Source of the DNA: Bacteroidales bacterium
Lineage (GTDB): Bacteria > Bacteroidota > Bacteroidia > Bacteroidales > UBA932
Assembly: GCA_017548445.1 (NCBI GenBank)
Contig: JAFYZZ010000007.1
Location: 1 to 41,996, forward strand
Reading direction: 5' to 3'
Length of the DNA stretch: 41,996 nt
Both the position numbers and the translations under genes were made by a program. Shown in pieces: positions 1-9,121 of the stretch (positions within the stretch are counted from its first letter, which is position 1; each line of letters opens with the position of its first letter). Below the pieces are notes generated by a model, which saw nothing but the letters and a program-made list of their open reading frames with translations, searched no databases and was not told where the DNA came from.

Positions 1-2186
1 ACAGCCAGGCCTACTTCGACTACGACTCCAAGAAGTCCGGCGGCTACACCTGCTCGCACCTCCGCTTCGGCAAGAAGCCCATCAAGGCCCCTTACCTGGT
101 GGGCACCCCGGATTTCGTGGCCTGCCACGTCCCGTCCTACCTCGAGAAGTACGACGTGCTGAAGGGCATCAAGGAGGGCGGCAGCCTGCTGCTCAACTCC
201 CTGTGGGATGAAGAGGAGACCATCAAGCGCATCCCGGACGCCGTGAAGGCCGTCATCGGACGCAAGAACATCAAGCTCTACATCATCAACGCCACCAAGA
301 TCGCCCGTGAGATCGGCCTCGGCGGCCGCACGAACACCATCCTGCAGAGCGCCTTCTTCCGCATCACCGGCATCATCCCGGTGGACGACGCCATCAAGTA
401 TATGAAGGACGCCGCCCTCAAGAGCTACGGCAAGAAGGGCGAGAACGTCGTGAATATGAACTATGCGGCCATCGACCGCGGCGGCGAGTACACCCAGGTG
501 CACGTGCCTGCCGAGTGGGCCGACATCAACGCCAAGTTCACCAATCCGAACGCCGGCCGTCTGGCCACCCCGTTCGTGAAGGAGATCGCCGACGTGGTGA
601 ACGCCCAGGCCGGCGACACCCTCCCGGTGAGCGCCTTCCTCCCCTACCAGGACGGTACGATGCCCGCCGGCACCGCCGCCTATGAGAAGCGCGGCGTGGC
701 CGTGACCGTGCCCGTGTGGGACGCTTCGAAGTGTATCCAGTGCAACACCTGCGCCTTCGTCTGCCCGCACGCCGCCATCCGTCCGTTCCTGCTGACCGAC
801 GAGGAGGCCGCCGCTGCCGCCGCCCAGGGCGTGAAGCTCACCGACGGCAAGGCCAACCTCAAGGATTACAAGTACGCCCTCGCCGTGTCGGTGGCCGACT
901 GTACCGGCTGCGGCAACTGCGTGGACGTCTGCCTCGCCAAGGAGAAGGCCCTCTCGATGGAGCCGTATATGGACCACGAGGCCGACCAGGCCGCGTTCGA
1001 CTACCTGAACGCCAAGGTGGGCTACAAGACTCCGCTCGACCCGAAGTCCAATATGAAGGCCGCCCAGTTCGCCCAGCCGCTGTTCGAGTTCTCCGGCGCC
1101 TGCGCAGGCTGCGGCGAGACCCCGTACATCAAGAACATCACCCAGCTGTTCGGCGACCATATGATGATCGCGAACGCCACGGGCTGCTCCTCCATCTACG
1201 GCGCCTCCTTCCCCGCCTCGCCTTACTGCACCGACGCCCACGGCCACGGCCCGGCCTGGCAGAACTCCCTGTTCGAGGACTTCTGCGAGTTCGGTCTGGG
1301 TATGCGCCTCGGCTCCGAGCGTATGCGCGACACGGTGGAGGCCCTGATGAAGAAGGGTCTGGAGTGCGAGTGCTGCTCCGACGAGATGAAGGCCCTGTTC
1401 ACGAAGTGGATCGAGAACCGCAAGGACTACGCCGCCACCCGTGAGGTCGCCGACAAGCTCGTCCCGCTGATGGAAGCCTGCGGCTGCGAGACCTGCAAGA
1501 GCCTGCTCGCCCTGAAGCAGTTCATCCCGACCCGCAGCCAGTGGATCTTCGGCGGCGACGGCGCCTCCTACGACATCGGCTACGGCGGACTCGACCACGT
1601 GCTCGCCAGCGGTGAGAACGTGAACATCCTCGTGCTCGACACCGAGGTGTACTCCAACACCGGCGGACAGTCCTCCAAGGCCACCCCGGTGGGCGCAATC
1701 GCCAAGTTCGCCGCCTCCGGCAAGAAGATCCGCAAGAAGGACCTCGGTATGATGGCCATCAGCTACGGCTACGTGTACGTGGCCCAGGTGGCTATGGGCG
1801 CCAGCCCGGTGCAGTATATGAACGCCATCAAGGAAGCCGAAGCCTACGACGGCCCGTCCCTGATCATCGCCTACGCCCCGTGTATCAACCACGGCCTGAA
1901 GGCGGGTATGGGTCTGAGCCAGAAGGAGGAGAAGCTGGCCGTCGAGTGCGGCTACTGGCACCTGTACCGCTACAACCCGGCTCTGGAGGAGCAGGGCAAG
2001 AACCCGTTCACGCTCGACAGCAAGGAGCCCGACTGGAGCAAGTTCCAGGACTTCCTGAAAGGCGAGGTGCGCTTCGCTTCCCTGTACAAGCTCTTCCCGG
2101 AGAGCGCGGGCGAACTGCTTGCCAAGACCGAGGAGTTTGCGAAGGTCCGTCTGGGCACCTACAAGCGCCTGGCCGGCAAAGAATAA
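1..2186 (+). CDS. nifJ: Pyruvate:ferredoxin (flavodoxin) oxidoreductase, 3' part
   Basis: The gene enters from the left edge; the coding frame starts at base 3 and runs about 727 codons to TAA at 2184-2186. The N-terminal TPP pyrimidine and CoA-side domains (about 450 residues of a usual ~1180) lie outside the window. What is visible: the rest of the central domain, two 4Fe-4S clusters of an inserted ferredoxin domain (CIQCNTCAFVCP near base 733 and CTGCGNCVDVC near 900), then the TPP-binding domain with CAGCGETPY, ATGCSSIYG and GDGASYDIGYGG, followed by the C-terminal tail. The enzyme oxidises pyruvate to acetyl-CoA and CO2 and passes electrons to ferredoxin in the cytoplasm, a hallmark of anaerobic metabolism. 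The small ferredoxin at 8887 is a possible partner. Family assignment is secure. Confidence 0.97.
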   Translation, partial: SQAYFDYDSKKSGGYTCSHLRFGKKPIKAPYLVGTPDFVACHVPSYLEKYDVLKGIKEGGSLLLNSLWDEEETIKRIPDAVKAVIGRKNIKLYIINATKIAREIGLGGRTNTILQSAFFRITGIIPVDDAIKYMKDAALKSYGKKGENVVNMNYAAIDRGGEYTQVHVPAEWADINAKFTNPNAGRLATPFVKEIADVVNAQAGDTLPVSAFLPYQDGTMPAGTAAYEKRGVAVTVPVWDASKCIQCNTCAFVCPHAAIRPFLLTDEEAAAAAAQGVKLTDGKANLKDYKYALAVSVADCTGCGNCVDVCLAKEKALSMEPYMDHEADQAAFDYLNAKVGYKTPLDPKSNMKAAQFAQPLFEFSGACAGCGETPYIKNITQLFGDHMMIANATGCSSIYGASFPASPYCTDAHGHGPAWQNSLFEDFCEFGLGMRLGSERMRDTVEALMKKGLECECCSDEMKALFTKWIENRKDYAATREVADKLVPLMEACGCETCKSLLALKQFIPTRSQWIFGGDGASYDIGYGGLDHVLASGENVNILVLDTEVYSNTGGQSSKATPVGAIAKFAASGKKIRKKDLGMMAISYGYVYVAQVAMGASPVQYMNAIKEAEAYDGPSLIIAYAPCINHGLKAGMGLSQKEEKLAVECGYWHLYRYNPALEEQGKNPFTLDSKEPDWSKFQDFLKGEVRFASLYKLFPESAGELLAKTEEFAKVRLGTYKRLAGKE

Positions 2187-2214
2187 ATTTTTCTGAAATT
2201 TCAATATAAATTTA

Positions 2215-2244
2215 TTGTTTTTCAGTAAATTTTGATTACCTTTG
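2215..2244 (+). promoter_or_regulatory. Bacteroidota-type promoter for the M16 peptidase operon
   Basis: TTG at 2215-2217 and TACCTTTG at 2237-2244 are separated by 19 bases, matching the TTG/TAnnTTTG consensus. The start site would be near 2251, giving a leader of about 95 nt before the ATG at 2345. The leader can fold: GGAATC (2259-2264) pairs with GATTCC (2303-2308), enclosing GTTG/CAAC (2286-2289/2298-2301). Confidence 0.8.
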
Positions 2245-2344
2245 CTAGCGAAGGACAAGGAATCTCCGGAGAAAAGTTCCGCCAAGTTGTAGCATTTCAA
2301 CGGATTCCGCGTCTAATGGTTAGTAGCAAGCAAAAGAGCAATCG

Positions 2345-5152
2345 ATGAAAATGATGAAAAAGATCCTCTTCCTTGCAGCAGCGCTTCTCGGCGCTGCTGC
2401 TTTGGGAAACGCGCAGCAGCTGCAGCAGCTTCCCAACGACCCGGCCACGCGTGTCGGCAAACTCGACAACGGCCTCACCTACTACATCCGTCACAACGAG
2501 AAGCCCGCGCAGCGCGCGGAGTTCTACCTGGCCACCGACGTGGGCGCCCTGCAGGAGCTGCCCGACCAGGACGGCCTGGCGCACTTCCTCGAGCATATGT
2601 GCTTCAACGGCACCAAGAACTTCCCCGGCAAGGGCATCCTCAACTGGCTGGAAAGCATCGGCGCCTCCTTCGGCGGCAACGTGAACGCCTCCACGGGCGT
2701 TGAGCAGACCATTTACCTGCTCAACAACATCCCGCTGGTGCGTCCCACCGTCGTGGACACCTGCATCCTCATTATGCACGACTACTCCCACTTCGTGACC
2801 TGCGACCCGGAGGAGATCGACAAGGAGCGCGGCGTGATCCTGGAGGAGAAGCGTTCCCGCAACACCGCCCAGTGGCGTATGCGCGAGCAGTCCTATCCTT
2901 ATATTTACGGCGACACCAAGTACGCCACCACCACCATCATCGGCACGGAGGAGAACCTCAAGACCTTCAAGCCGGAGAGCCTGACGAACTTCTACCACAC
3001 CTGGTACCGTCCGGATATGCAGGCCCTGATCGTGGTGGGCGACATCGACCCGGATTACGTGGAGGCGTGCATCAAGCGCACCTTCGCCGACATCCCGGCC
3101 GCCGAGAATCCCAAGCAGAAGGACGTGATCGCCATTCCTGCCAACGAGAAGCCGGCCATCGGCATCCTCACCGACCCGGAGAACCGCAACACTTCCGTGA
3201 CCGCCTACTGGCGCAGCGAAGCCACGCCCGAGGAGCTTAACAGCACCCCGGTGGGCCTGATCACCGACCTTGTGGAGGATATCATCAGCCTCGTGATGAA
3301 CGAGCGCTTCGAGGAGATAGCCGCACAGCCGGACGCTCCGTTCCTGGCCGGCGGATTCGGCATCGGCGACCTCTGCGAGACCGCCGACGTCGTGATGGCC
3401 CAGGTGGCCTGCAAGGACGGCGAGGCCCTCGGCGCCTTTGCAGCCGGCCTGCTGGAGGCCGAGAAGCTCCGCCGCTTCGGCTTCACCGACGCCGAGGTGG
3501 AGCGTGCGAAGACCGAGCTGCTGTCGCAGTTCGAGACCGCCGCCAAGAAGGCGGACACCCGCACCAACTCCGAGTTCGTGATGCCGATGATCTACAACTT
3601 CTTCGACAACGAGCGCTTTATGGACCCGCAGGCCGAGTATGAGCTCGTCCAGCAGGTTATGCCTATGCTGAACACCGAGACCATCAACCAGATGGCACAG
3701 CAGATCATCACCCGCGAGAACCTGGTGGTCATCTACGAGGCGCCCGAGAAGGATGGCCTGACGCACCCGACCGCAGAGCAGTTCCAGGCCATCATCGACG
3801 CCGTGGAGAACGCCCAGCTGGAGCAGGCCGCCGGCGAGGAGGTTCCGGAAGCATTCCTGAATCCCGCCGCCCTCAAGGGCAGCAAGAGTTCGAAGATCAA
3901 GGACGGCATCTACGGTTCCAAGACCTTCACCCTGAAGAACGGCCTGCGCGTCTGGCTCCTGCCGACCGACCACGAGAAGGACCGGATCATCTTCAACCTG
4001 GTCAAGTACGGTGGCCGCAGCCTGCTTTCCGACGAGGAGCTCTACTCCTTCGACAGCAACATCTGGCAGCTCTACCAGCAGAACACCGGCGTCGCGGAAT
4101 TCCCGGCCACGATGGTGCGCAAGATGCTCTCCGGCAAGCAGTGCAGCGCCACCCCCTATGTCAGCGAGTACACCCACGGCATCAGCGGCAACTCCACGAC
4201 GAAGGACCTCGAGACCGCCCTGCAGCTGATGTACCTCTATTACACGCAGCCCCGTTTCGACGAGACAGAGTACAACCAGGGCCGCAGCCAGATCGAGGCC
4301 GTCCTGCCGAACCTGATGACCCAGTCGAACTACAAGCTCAACAAGGCCCTCTACGACTATGTCTACGACAGCCCGCGCCGCTTTATGATCGACGACGAGG
4401 TCCTTGAAAAGGCCAGTCTCGCCGGGTTGGAGAGCAGCTACAGGCGCCTCTTCACCGACATCGCCGGTGCTAACCTGGTGGTCGTGGGCGACTTCGACGT
4501 CGACGGGATCCTGCCGCTCATCCGCAAGTACGCCGGTTCCCTGCCGAAGGGCAGGCAGGCTACCCAGGATACGTATCGCGGCGACGGCGTCAGCACCGCC
4601 AACCGGGTCTACGACTTCAAGGCCCAGATGGCCACCCCGATGGTCACGGTCGTGCAGACCTACAACGTCCTCAAGCCTTACTCCATCGCCGACGATGCGG
4701 CCTGCGACGCGCTGTCCTACATCCTGGATATGCTCTACACCGAGACCCTCCGCGAGGATGAGGGCGGCACCTACGGCGCCAGCAGCAACGTCGAGGTGAG
4801 CAACAAGCCCGACGAGCGTCACGTGATGCAGATCGTCTTCCAGACCAACGTCGATTCCGCCGACAAACTCCGCGACCTCGCGAAGTCCGGCTTCAAGGGC
4901 ATCGCCGACAACGGCCCCACCGCCGACCAGTTCGACAAGGCCGTCAAGAACCTCCAGAAGAACATTCCGGAGAACCGTCAGCGCAATGCGTACTGGAACA
5001 ACATCATCCGGGCGAACATCCACTACGGCGTCGACTACGACAAGGACTACGAGGCCGCGGTGAACGCACTGACCCCGGAGAAGATCCAGGCAGCCGCCCA
5101 GGAATTCCTGAACGGCAATATGATCGAACTCGTAATGCGTCCGGAGGACTAA
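2345..5152 (+). CDS. M16 family zinc metallopeptidase (pitrilysin/insulinase type), exported
   Basis: A 935-residue two-lobed peptidase. It starts with a signal peptide (MKMMKK, a hydrophobic stretch to about residue 21, probable cleavage near GNA/QQ), so it should act in the periplasm or at the outer membrane. The inverted zinc motif HFLEH is at residues 80-84 and a downstream Glu-rich segment (RGVILEEKR) supplies the third ligand region. A second, degenerate M16 lobe begins near residue 525 with FTLKNGLRVWLLPTDH. The length fits the long periplasmic M16 proteins of Bacteroidales. The ATG at 2345 is chosen because it precedes the signal peptide. The next gene starts four bases after the stop, so the two are probably co-transcribed. 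Confidence 0.93.
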   Translation: MKMMKKILFLAAALLGAAALGNAQQLQQLPNDPATRVGKLDNGLTYYIRHNEKPAQRAEFYLATDVGALQELPDQDGLAHFLEHMCFNGTKNFPGKGILNWLESIGASFGGNVNASTGVEQTIYLLNNIPLVRPTVVDTCILIMHDYSHFVTCDPEEIDKERGVILEEKRSRNTAQWRMREQSYPYIYGDTKYATTTIIGTEENLKTFKPESLTNFYHTWYRPDMQALIVVGDIDPDYVEACIKRTFADIPAAENPKQKDVIAIPANEKPAIGILTDPENRNTSVTAYWRSEATPEELNSTPVGLITDLVEDIISLVMNERFEEIAAQPDAPFLAGGFGIGDLCETADVVMAQVACKDGEALGAFAAGLLEAEKLRRFGFTDAEVERAKTELLSQFETAAKKADTRTNSEFVMPMIYNFFDNERFMDPQAEYELVQQVMPMLNTETINQMAQQIITRENLVVIYEAPEKDGLTHPTAEQFQAIIDAVENAQLEQAAGEEVPEAFLNPAALKGSKSSKIKDGIYGSKTFTLKNGLRVWLLPTDHEKDRIIFNLVKYGGRSLLSDEELYSFDSNIWQLYQQNTGVAEFPATMVRKMLSGKQCSATPYVSEYTHGISGNSTTKDLETALQLMYLYYTQPRFDETEYNQGRSQIEAVLPNLMTQSNYKLNKALYDYVYDSPRRFMIDDEVLEKASLAGLESSYRRLFTDIAGANLVVVGDFDVDGILPLIRKYAGSLPKGRQATQDTYRGDGVSTANRVYDFKAQMATPMVTVVQTYNVLKPYSIADDAACDALSYILDMLYTETLREDEGGTYGASSNVEVSNKPDERHVMQIVFQTNVDSADKLRDLAKSGFKGIADNGPTADQFDKAVKNLQKNIPENRQRNAYWNNIIRANIHYGVDYDKDYEAAVNALTPEKIQAAAQEFLNGNMIELVMRPED

Positions 5153-5156
5153 AGGA

Positions 5157-6545
5157 ATGTTCGAGGATTTCCGGCTGACTGTTTTTGCCAAGGTGGCCGG
5201 GCTGGGCAGCTTCACTGCCGCGGCCCGGGCCCTTGGCATCAGCCAACCGGCCATCAGCCAGCATATCGCCGAACTGGAGAAATCCGCCGGCGGAAAGCTT
5301 TTCGAGCGGGGACGCGGCAGCATCACCCTGACCGAACGCGGCCGGCTTTTCCTCGAACACGCCCAGACCATCCTGGCGGACTACAAACGCCTCGACGCGG
5401 AATTCCACATTCCGGAAAGCGTCCTGCTGCAGGGCGTCCGGTTGGACGGAAAAGAGCGCAACATCCTCATCAAGAAGGAGCGCTTCGCCGACCTGGACGC
5501 CCCGGCGGACACTCCGGCCGACTGCGTGATCGACTCCGCCGGCACGGCCATCATCCCCGCCCTGTACAACACCCACGCACACGCCGCCACGGCCCTGTAC
5601 CGCGGCCTGGGCGAAGACCGCACCCGCGAGGAGCGGCTGCAGCCCGAGGACATCCGCGAAGGCGAACTGACCGCCATCCGCGAGATGACCGCCTGCGGCA
5701 CGGCCTTCTTCTCCGAGATGTTCTTCGACCCGGAGGAGACCATCGCCGCCGCCGAGGCGTCCGGCATCCGCGCCGCCGTGGGCATCACCCTGCTGGAGGG
5801 CCACCCCAAGGCCGCCGGCACGGCCATCAAGGATTACATCAAGAACTGGAAGGACCCCAGCGGCGGGCGCATCCAGCTTGTGATGGCACCCTGGTCGGTG
5901 CTGGACGTCAGCACCGACGAACTGAAGCGCAGCGCCACCTTCGCCCGCCAGAACGGGCTGCTTCTGCAAATCCAGCTGGGACGGACCCGCCGCGAGGTGG
6001 AAGAATGCGTCCGCCTGCACGGCACCACCCCAGTGCGCTACCTCGACAAGCTCGGCCTCCTGGGTCCGGACGTGCTGGCCGCCCACTGCGTCCACGTGGA
6101 CGCGCAGGAATGGAAGATCCTCGCCTCACGCAGCGTCACCGCGGCCCACTGTCCCCGGGCGGACCTGCGCTCGGGCGGCCGCTTCCCCTATGCCGACGCC
6201 CTCGCCTCCGGCTGCCGCATCACGCTCGGAACGGACGGCGTGGCCGCGGGAGGCAGCCTGGACATCCTGGAAGAAATGAAATTCGCCGCCCTGCTGTCGG
6301 CGGCGGAAGGCTGCAGCGTGCCCGCGGCAGAAATCCTCCGCTGGGCCACCCGCAACGGGGCGGACTTCTTCGGCACCGGCGCCGGACGGATTGCCGTCGG
6401 CAGCCAGGCCGACGCCCTGCTCGTGGCCCTGGACACGCCGAAGATGCAGCCGGGACACGACCTTGCCGCCGACTTCGTCCTGGCGGCCGACAGCTCCGCC
6501 ATCCGGCAGGTCATCTGTGCCGGACGCGTCATCAAGAAAAACTGA
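5157..6545 (+). CDS. LysR-type HTH domain fused to an amidohydrolase (MtaD/SAH-deaminase-like) domain
   Basis: A 462-residue protein in one uninterrupted frame. Residues 1-60 are a LysR-type winged helix-turn-helix (FTAAARALGISQPAISQHI, then LFERGRGSITLTERG), and residues 60-83 keep the LysR linker/dimerisation helix. The usual periplasmic-binding-protein-like effector domain is missing; from about residue 88 the protein is an amidohydrolase of the methylthioadenosine/S-adenosylhomocysteine deaminase group. It shows NTHAH (H140, H142), AAHCVH (H310) and LGTDG (D360). The family segment I-H-L-x-E-T, with a metal-binding His and catalytic Glu, reads IQLGRT here (Q273, R276), so catalysis is doubtful. 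Inference: a transcription factor that senses a purine-nucleoside-like ligand through a retired enzyme. It lies directly behind the M16 gene and ends one base from the convergent parE stop. Confidence 0.88.
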   Translation: MFEDFRLTVFAKVAGLGSFTAAARALGISQPAISQHIAELEKSAGGKLFERGRGSITLTERGRLFLEHAQTILADYKRLDAEFHIPESVLLQGVRLDGKERNILIKKERFADLDAPADTPADCVIDSAGTAIIPALYNTHAHAATALYRGLGEDRTREERLQPEDIREGELTAIREMTACGTAFFSEMFFDPEETIAAAEASGIRAAVGITLLEGHPKAAGTAIKDYIKNWKDPSGGRIQLVMAPWSVLDVSTDELKRSATFARQNGLLLQIQLGRTRREVEECVRLHGTTPVRYLDKLGLLGPDVLAAHCVHVDAQEWKILASRSVTAAHCPRADLRSGGRFPYADALASGCRITLGTDGVAAGGSLDILEEMKFAALLSAAEGCSVPAAEILRWATRNGADFFGTGAGRIAVGSQADALLVALDTPKMQPGHDLAADFVLAADSSAIRQVICAGRVIKKN

Positions 6546-6546
6546 A

Positions 6547-8451
6547 TCAGATATTTACGTCTTCGAGTTCCTCCTCGGAACGGAGGTTGGCGCGGATGAA
6601 ATTCTGGCGCTCCAGCGTATTGTCGCCCATATAGAAGGACATAATGTCCGCGATGGACTCCTCCTCGGCCAGGTTCACGAGGTCCAGCCGCATATCGGGC
6701 CCGATGAAGTGGACGAACTCCTCGGATGAAATCTCGCCCAGGCCCTTGAAGCGGGTGATCTCCACGCCGGACTTCAGCGAGGCGACGGCCTTGTCCTTCT
6801 CTTCCGGAGAATAGCAGTAGCGGTTCTCCTTTTTGTTGCGCACGCGGAAGAGCGGCGTCTGGAGGATGTGCACGTGCCCGCGGCGGATCAGGTCCGGGTA
6901 GTACTTCATAAAGAAGGTGAGCACCAGCATCCGGATATGCATTCCGTCGTCGTCGGCATCGGTGGCCACGATGATGTTGTTGTAGCGGAGGTTCTCCAGG
7001 TCGTCCTCGACGCCGAGGGCGGACACAAGCAGGCTCAGTTCCTCGTTTTCAGCCACTTTCTTGCGGCTTTCCTTGTAGCAGTTGATGGGTTTGCCACGCA
7101 GCGAGAATACGGCCTGGAAATTGGCGTTGCGCGCCTTGGTGATGGTACCGCTCGCGGAGTCGCCCTCCGTGATGAAGATGGAGGAGTTCTCGATGTTCTC
7201 CTGCGTCTTCTCCGTCACCTTGTCGTTGTAGTGGAACTTGCAGTCGCGCAGCTTCTTGTTGTAGACGTTGGCCTTCTTGTTGCGTTCGCGCGTCTTCTTC
7301 TGGATGCCGGATATCTCCTCCCGCTCCTGCTGGGAGGCCTTGATCTTCTCCTCGATCACCGGCACGATCTCCTTGTGGATGCGGAGGTAGTTGTCCAGTT
7401 CCTGCGCCACGAAGGAGTTCACGTAGCTGCGGATGGTGGGGCCGGTGTCGAGCTTGATGGTGCCGTGCTCGTCGTGGGTCTGCTTCTCCCACATATAGTT
7501 GGACCCGAGCTTGGTCTTGGTCTGGCCTTCGAAGTTCGGCTCCTGGATCTGGATGCTGATGGCGCCCACGACGCCCTGGCGGCAGTCCGCCGGGTCGTAG
7601 TTCTTCTTGAAGAACTCCTTCAGCGTCTTGGCGATGGCCTCGCGGTAGGCGGCCAGGTGGGTGCCGCCGTCACGGGTGTTCTGGCCGTTCACGAAGGAGG
7701 AGATGTTCTCGCCGTAGGCGTTGCCGTGGCTGAGCACGATCTCGATGTCCTCGCCCTCCAGGTGGATGGGCGGGTAGAGCGGCTCTTCGCTGAGGTTCTC
7801 GTTCACGAGGTCCAGCAGGCCGTTTTCCGACTTGTAGGGCGTGCCGTTGAGGGTGAGGGTGAGCCCCTTCTTCAGGTAGGAGTAGTTCTTCACCATCGTC
7901 TCGACATAATCGAGATTGTAGGCGAACTTGCCGAACATCATCGGGTCCGGGAAGAAGCGCACGAGGGTGCCGTTCTTCTCCTTGGGGGTGCTTTCCTTGC
8001 CGCTCTCCTTGAGCTCGCCGCGCTCGAAGCGGGCCCAGGAGCTTTCCCCCTCGCGGAAGGAGCAGACATAGAAAGATTCCGACAGGGCGTTCACCGCCTT
8101 GGTGCCCACGCCGTTCAGTCCGACCGACTTCTTGAAGACCTTGTCGTCGAACTTGCCGCCGGTATTGAGGATACTCACGGCCTTGACCACGGAATCCAGG
8201 GGGATTCCGCGGCCGAAGTCGCGCACGGTCACCTGGTTGTCCTCCGTGATCTCGACCTGGATCTGCTTGCCGAAGCCCATCGCGAACTCGTCCACCGAGT
8301 TGTCGATGATCTCCTTCAGCAGGACGTAGATGCCGTCGCCGGGGTTGTTGCCGTTACCGAGGCGCCCGATATACATACCCGGACGCATCCGGACGTGTTG
8401 GACGCCCTCGAGGGTGCGTATGTTCTCGTCTGTATAGTTGCTATTTGGCAT
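6547..8451 (-). CDS. parE: DNA topoisomerase IV subunit B (type IIA topoisomerase ATPase subunit)
   Basis: A 634-residue protein. It has an N-terminal GHKL ATPase (EIIDNSVDEF, DFGRGIP, GLNGVGTKAVNAL), a transducer domain and a TOPRIM domain with ITEGDSASG and DADDDGMHIR, ending with the short GyrB/ParE C-terminal region (RFKGLGEI). With ParC it would decatenate and relax DNA in the cytoplasm. The absence of a GyrB-type insertion and the overall sequence favour ParE over GyrB. The parC partner is not adjacent. Its start overlaps the end of the upstream DUF1573 gene by 11 bases, so translation is probably coupled, and its stop is one base from the convergent LysR-amidohydrolase stop. Confidence 0.93.
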   Translation of the reverse strand: MPNSNYTDENIRTLEGVQHVRMRPGMYIGRLGNGNNPGDGIYVLLKEIIDNSVDEFAMGFGKQIQVEITEDNQVTVRDFGRGIPLDSVVKAVSILNTGGKFDDKVFKKSVGLNGVGTKAVNALSESFYVCSFREGESSWARFERGELKESGKESTPKEKNGTLVRFFPDPMMFGKFAYNLDYVETMVKNYSYLKKGLTLTLNGTPYKSENGLLDLVNENLSEEPLYPPIHLEGEDIEIVLSHGNAYGENISSFVNGQNTRDGGTHLAAYREAIAKTLKEFFKKNYDPADCRQGVVGAISIQIQEPNFEGQTKTKLGSNYMWEKQTHDEHGTIKLDTGPTIRSYVNSFVAQELDNYLRIHKEIVPVIEEKIKASQQEREEISGIQKKTRERNKKANVYNKKLRDCKFHYNDKVTEKTQENIENSSIFITEGDSASGTITKARNANFQAVFSLRGKPINCYKESRKKVAENEELSLLVSALGVEDDLENLRYNNIIVATDADDDGMHIRMLVLTFFMKYYPDLIRRGHVHILQTPLFRVRNKKENRYCYSPEEKDKAVASLKSGVEITRFKGLGEISSEEFVHFIGPDMRLDLVNLAEEESIADIMSFYMGDNTLERQNFIRANLRSEEELEDVNI

Positions 8452-8803
8452 TCTTCGAGACGGTGCCCTTCAGGTGCAGGATGATCGGTTTCTTCTGCGC
8501 GGACGTGTAGACGGTCAGCGTCTTGTCGAAGGTACCGGTGCCTTCGTCGTTGGAATAGGTCGCGGTGATCACGCCCTTGGCGCCGGGTGCGATCGCCTCG
8601 CGCGGCCACACGACGTCGGTGCATCCGCAGGAAGGGACGACGGCGAAGATCGAAAGCGCGTCCTCGCTGTCGTTGGTCACGGTAAAGGTGCAGGTCTGTT
8701 TGCCGGCCTTGGTGCTGATTTCGCCAAAGTCGTGCACAGTCTTGTCGAACTGGATGGGTGCTGCAAGCGCGACAGCAAGCAAGAGTGTCAAAATTGTCTT
8801 CAT
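8441..8803 (-). CDS. DUF1573 domain protein, exported
   Basis: A 120-residue protein with a short signal peptide (residues 1 to about 14) and a single Ig-like DUF1573 domain: FDKTVHDFGEI, TFTVTNDSEDALSI and the hallmark SCGCT, then a final beta-strand region. DUF1573 proteins are abundant and mostly uncharacterised in Bacteroidota, and an envelope location is likely. It is the first gene of a two-gene unit with parE, an odd functional pairing that probably reflects shared transcription only. A candidate -7 element lies directly upstream. Confidence 0.88.
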   Translation of the reverse strand: MKTILTLLLAVALAAPIQFDKTVHDFGEISTKAGKQTCTFTVTNDSEDALSIFAVVPSCGCTDVVWPREAIAPGAKGVITATYSNDEGTGTFDKTLTVYTSAQKKPIILHLKGTVSKNAK

Positions 8804-8808
8804 AACTG

Positions 8809-8816
8809 CAAATTTA
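8809..8816 (-). promoter_or_regulatory. Candidate -7 element for DUF1573-parE
   Basis: The minus strand reads TAAATTTG, ending five bases before the ATG at 8803. No TTG is found at the expected distance upstream, so this is a partial match. It would yield a transcript with almost no leader. Confidence 0.45.
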
Positions 8817-8828
8817 CGAAAAAATGAT

Positions 8829-8836
8829 TACTTTTG
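8829..8836 (+). promoter_or_regulatory. Candidate -7 element for the ferredoxin gene
   Basis: TACTTTTG matches TAnnTTTG and lies 50 bases before the ferredoxin start. The -33 position holds only CTG (8806-8808, 20-base spacer). It is divergent from the DUF1573 promoter. Confidence 0.5.
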
Positions 8837-8886
8837 TCACGGTATTTGCAAAATGCGGACCGAACACACACTAAAATTTATCTATA

Positions 8887-9060
8887 ATGGCTTACAAGAT
8901 TAATCCTGACACCTGCGTGGCTTGTGGAACTTGCCAGGGTGAATGCCCTTCCGGCGCTATCCAGGAGGGTGATGTCTACACGATCGACCCGAACGTCTGC
9001 ATCGACTGCGGCACCTGCGCCGACGCCTGCCCGATGGGCGCCATCGCCCCCGAGGAGTAG
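8887..9060 (+). CDS. 2[4Fe-4S] ferredoxin, 57 residues
   Basis: ATG at 8887 opens a 57-codon frame ending in TAG at 9058-9060. The protein begins MAYKINPDTC and has two classical cluster motifs, CVACGTCQGEC-P and CIDCGTCADAC-P. The two halves are internally symmetrical, as in clostridial-type ferredoxins. It would carry electrons in the cytoplasm and is a plausible partner of the PFOR at the left edge, although the two are not in one operon. It stands alone between a divergent promoter region and a strong terminator. Confidence 0.96.
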   Translation: MAYKINPDTCVACGTCQGECPSGAIQEGDVYTIDPNVCIDCGTCADACPMGAIAPEE

Positions 9061-9086
9061 TTCCCCGCGCACTTGTCAACACGAAA

Positions 9087-9120
9087 AAAGGTGACCGAGC
9101 ATTCGGTCACCTTTCTTTTT
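9087..9120. terminator. Bidirectional intrinsic terminator
   Basis: Arms AAAGGTGACCGA (9087-9098) and TCGGTCACCTTT (9103-9114) form a perfect 12-bp stem with a GCAT loop. A T-rich run follows on the plus strand and an A-run precedes it, which becomes a U-tract on the minus strand. It separates the convergent ferredoxin and ABC exporter genes. Confidence 0.93.
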
Positions 9121-9121
9121 T

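Noticed and set aside
2316..2348. Ten-codon upstream frame whose TGA overlaps the M16 start codon
   Set aside because: Translational coupling is possible, but there is no ribosome binding site and the length is well within chance for a leader.
2297..5371. A 1,024-codon open frame on the strand opposite the M16 peptidase gene
   Set aside because: It is a by-product of strong third-position G/C bias; its translation is rich in Val/Leu/Gly/His/Asp with no family pattern, while the plus-strand M16 gene is unmistakable. The same applies to the long antisense frames over the SLC13/CNNM genes (23617-26151), pepD (34056-36206), tldD and other genes.
7021..7028. GGACACAA, identical to the repeat arm, inside parE
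   Set aside because: A lone 8-mer in conserved coding sequence with no partner arm; chance match.
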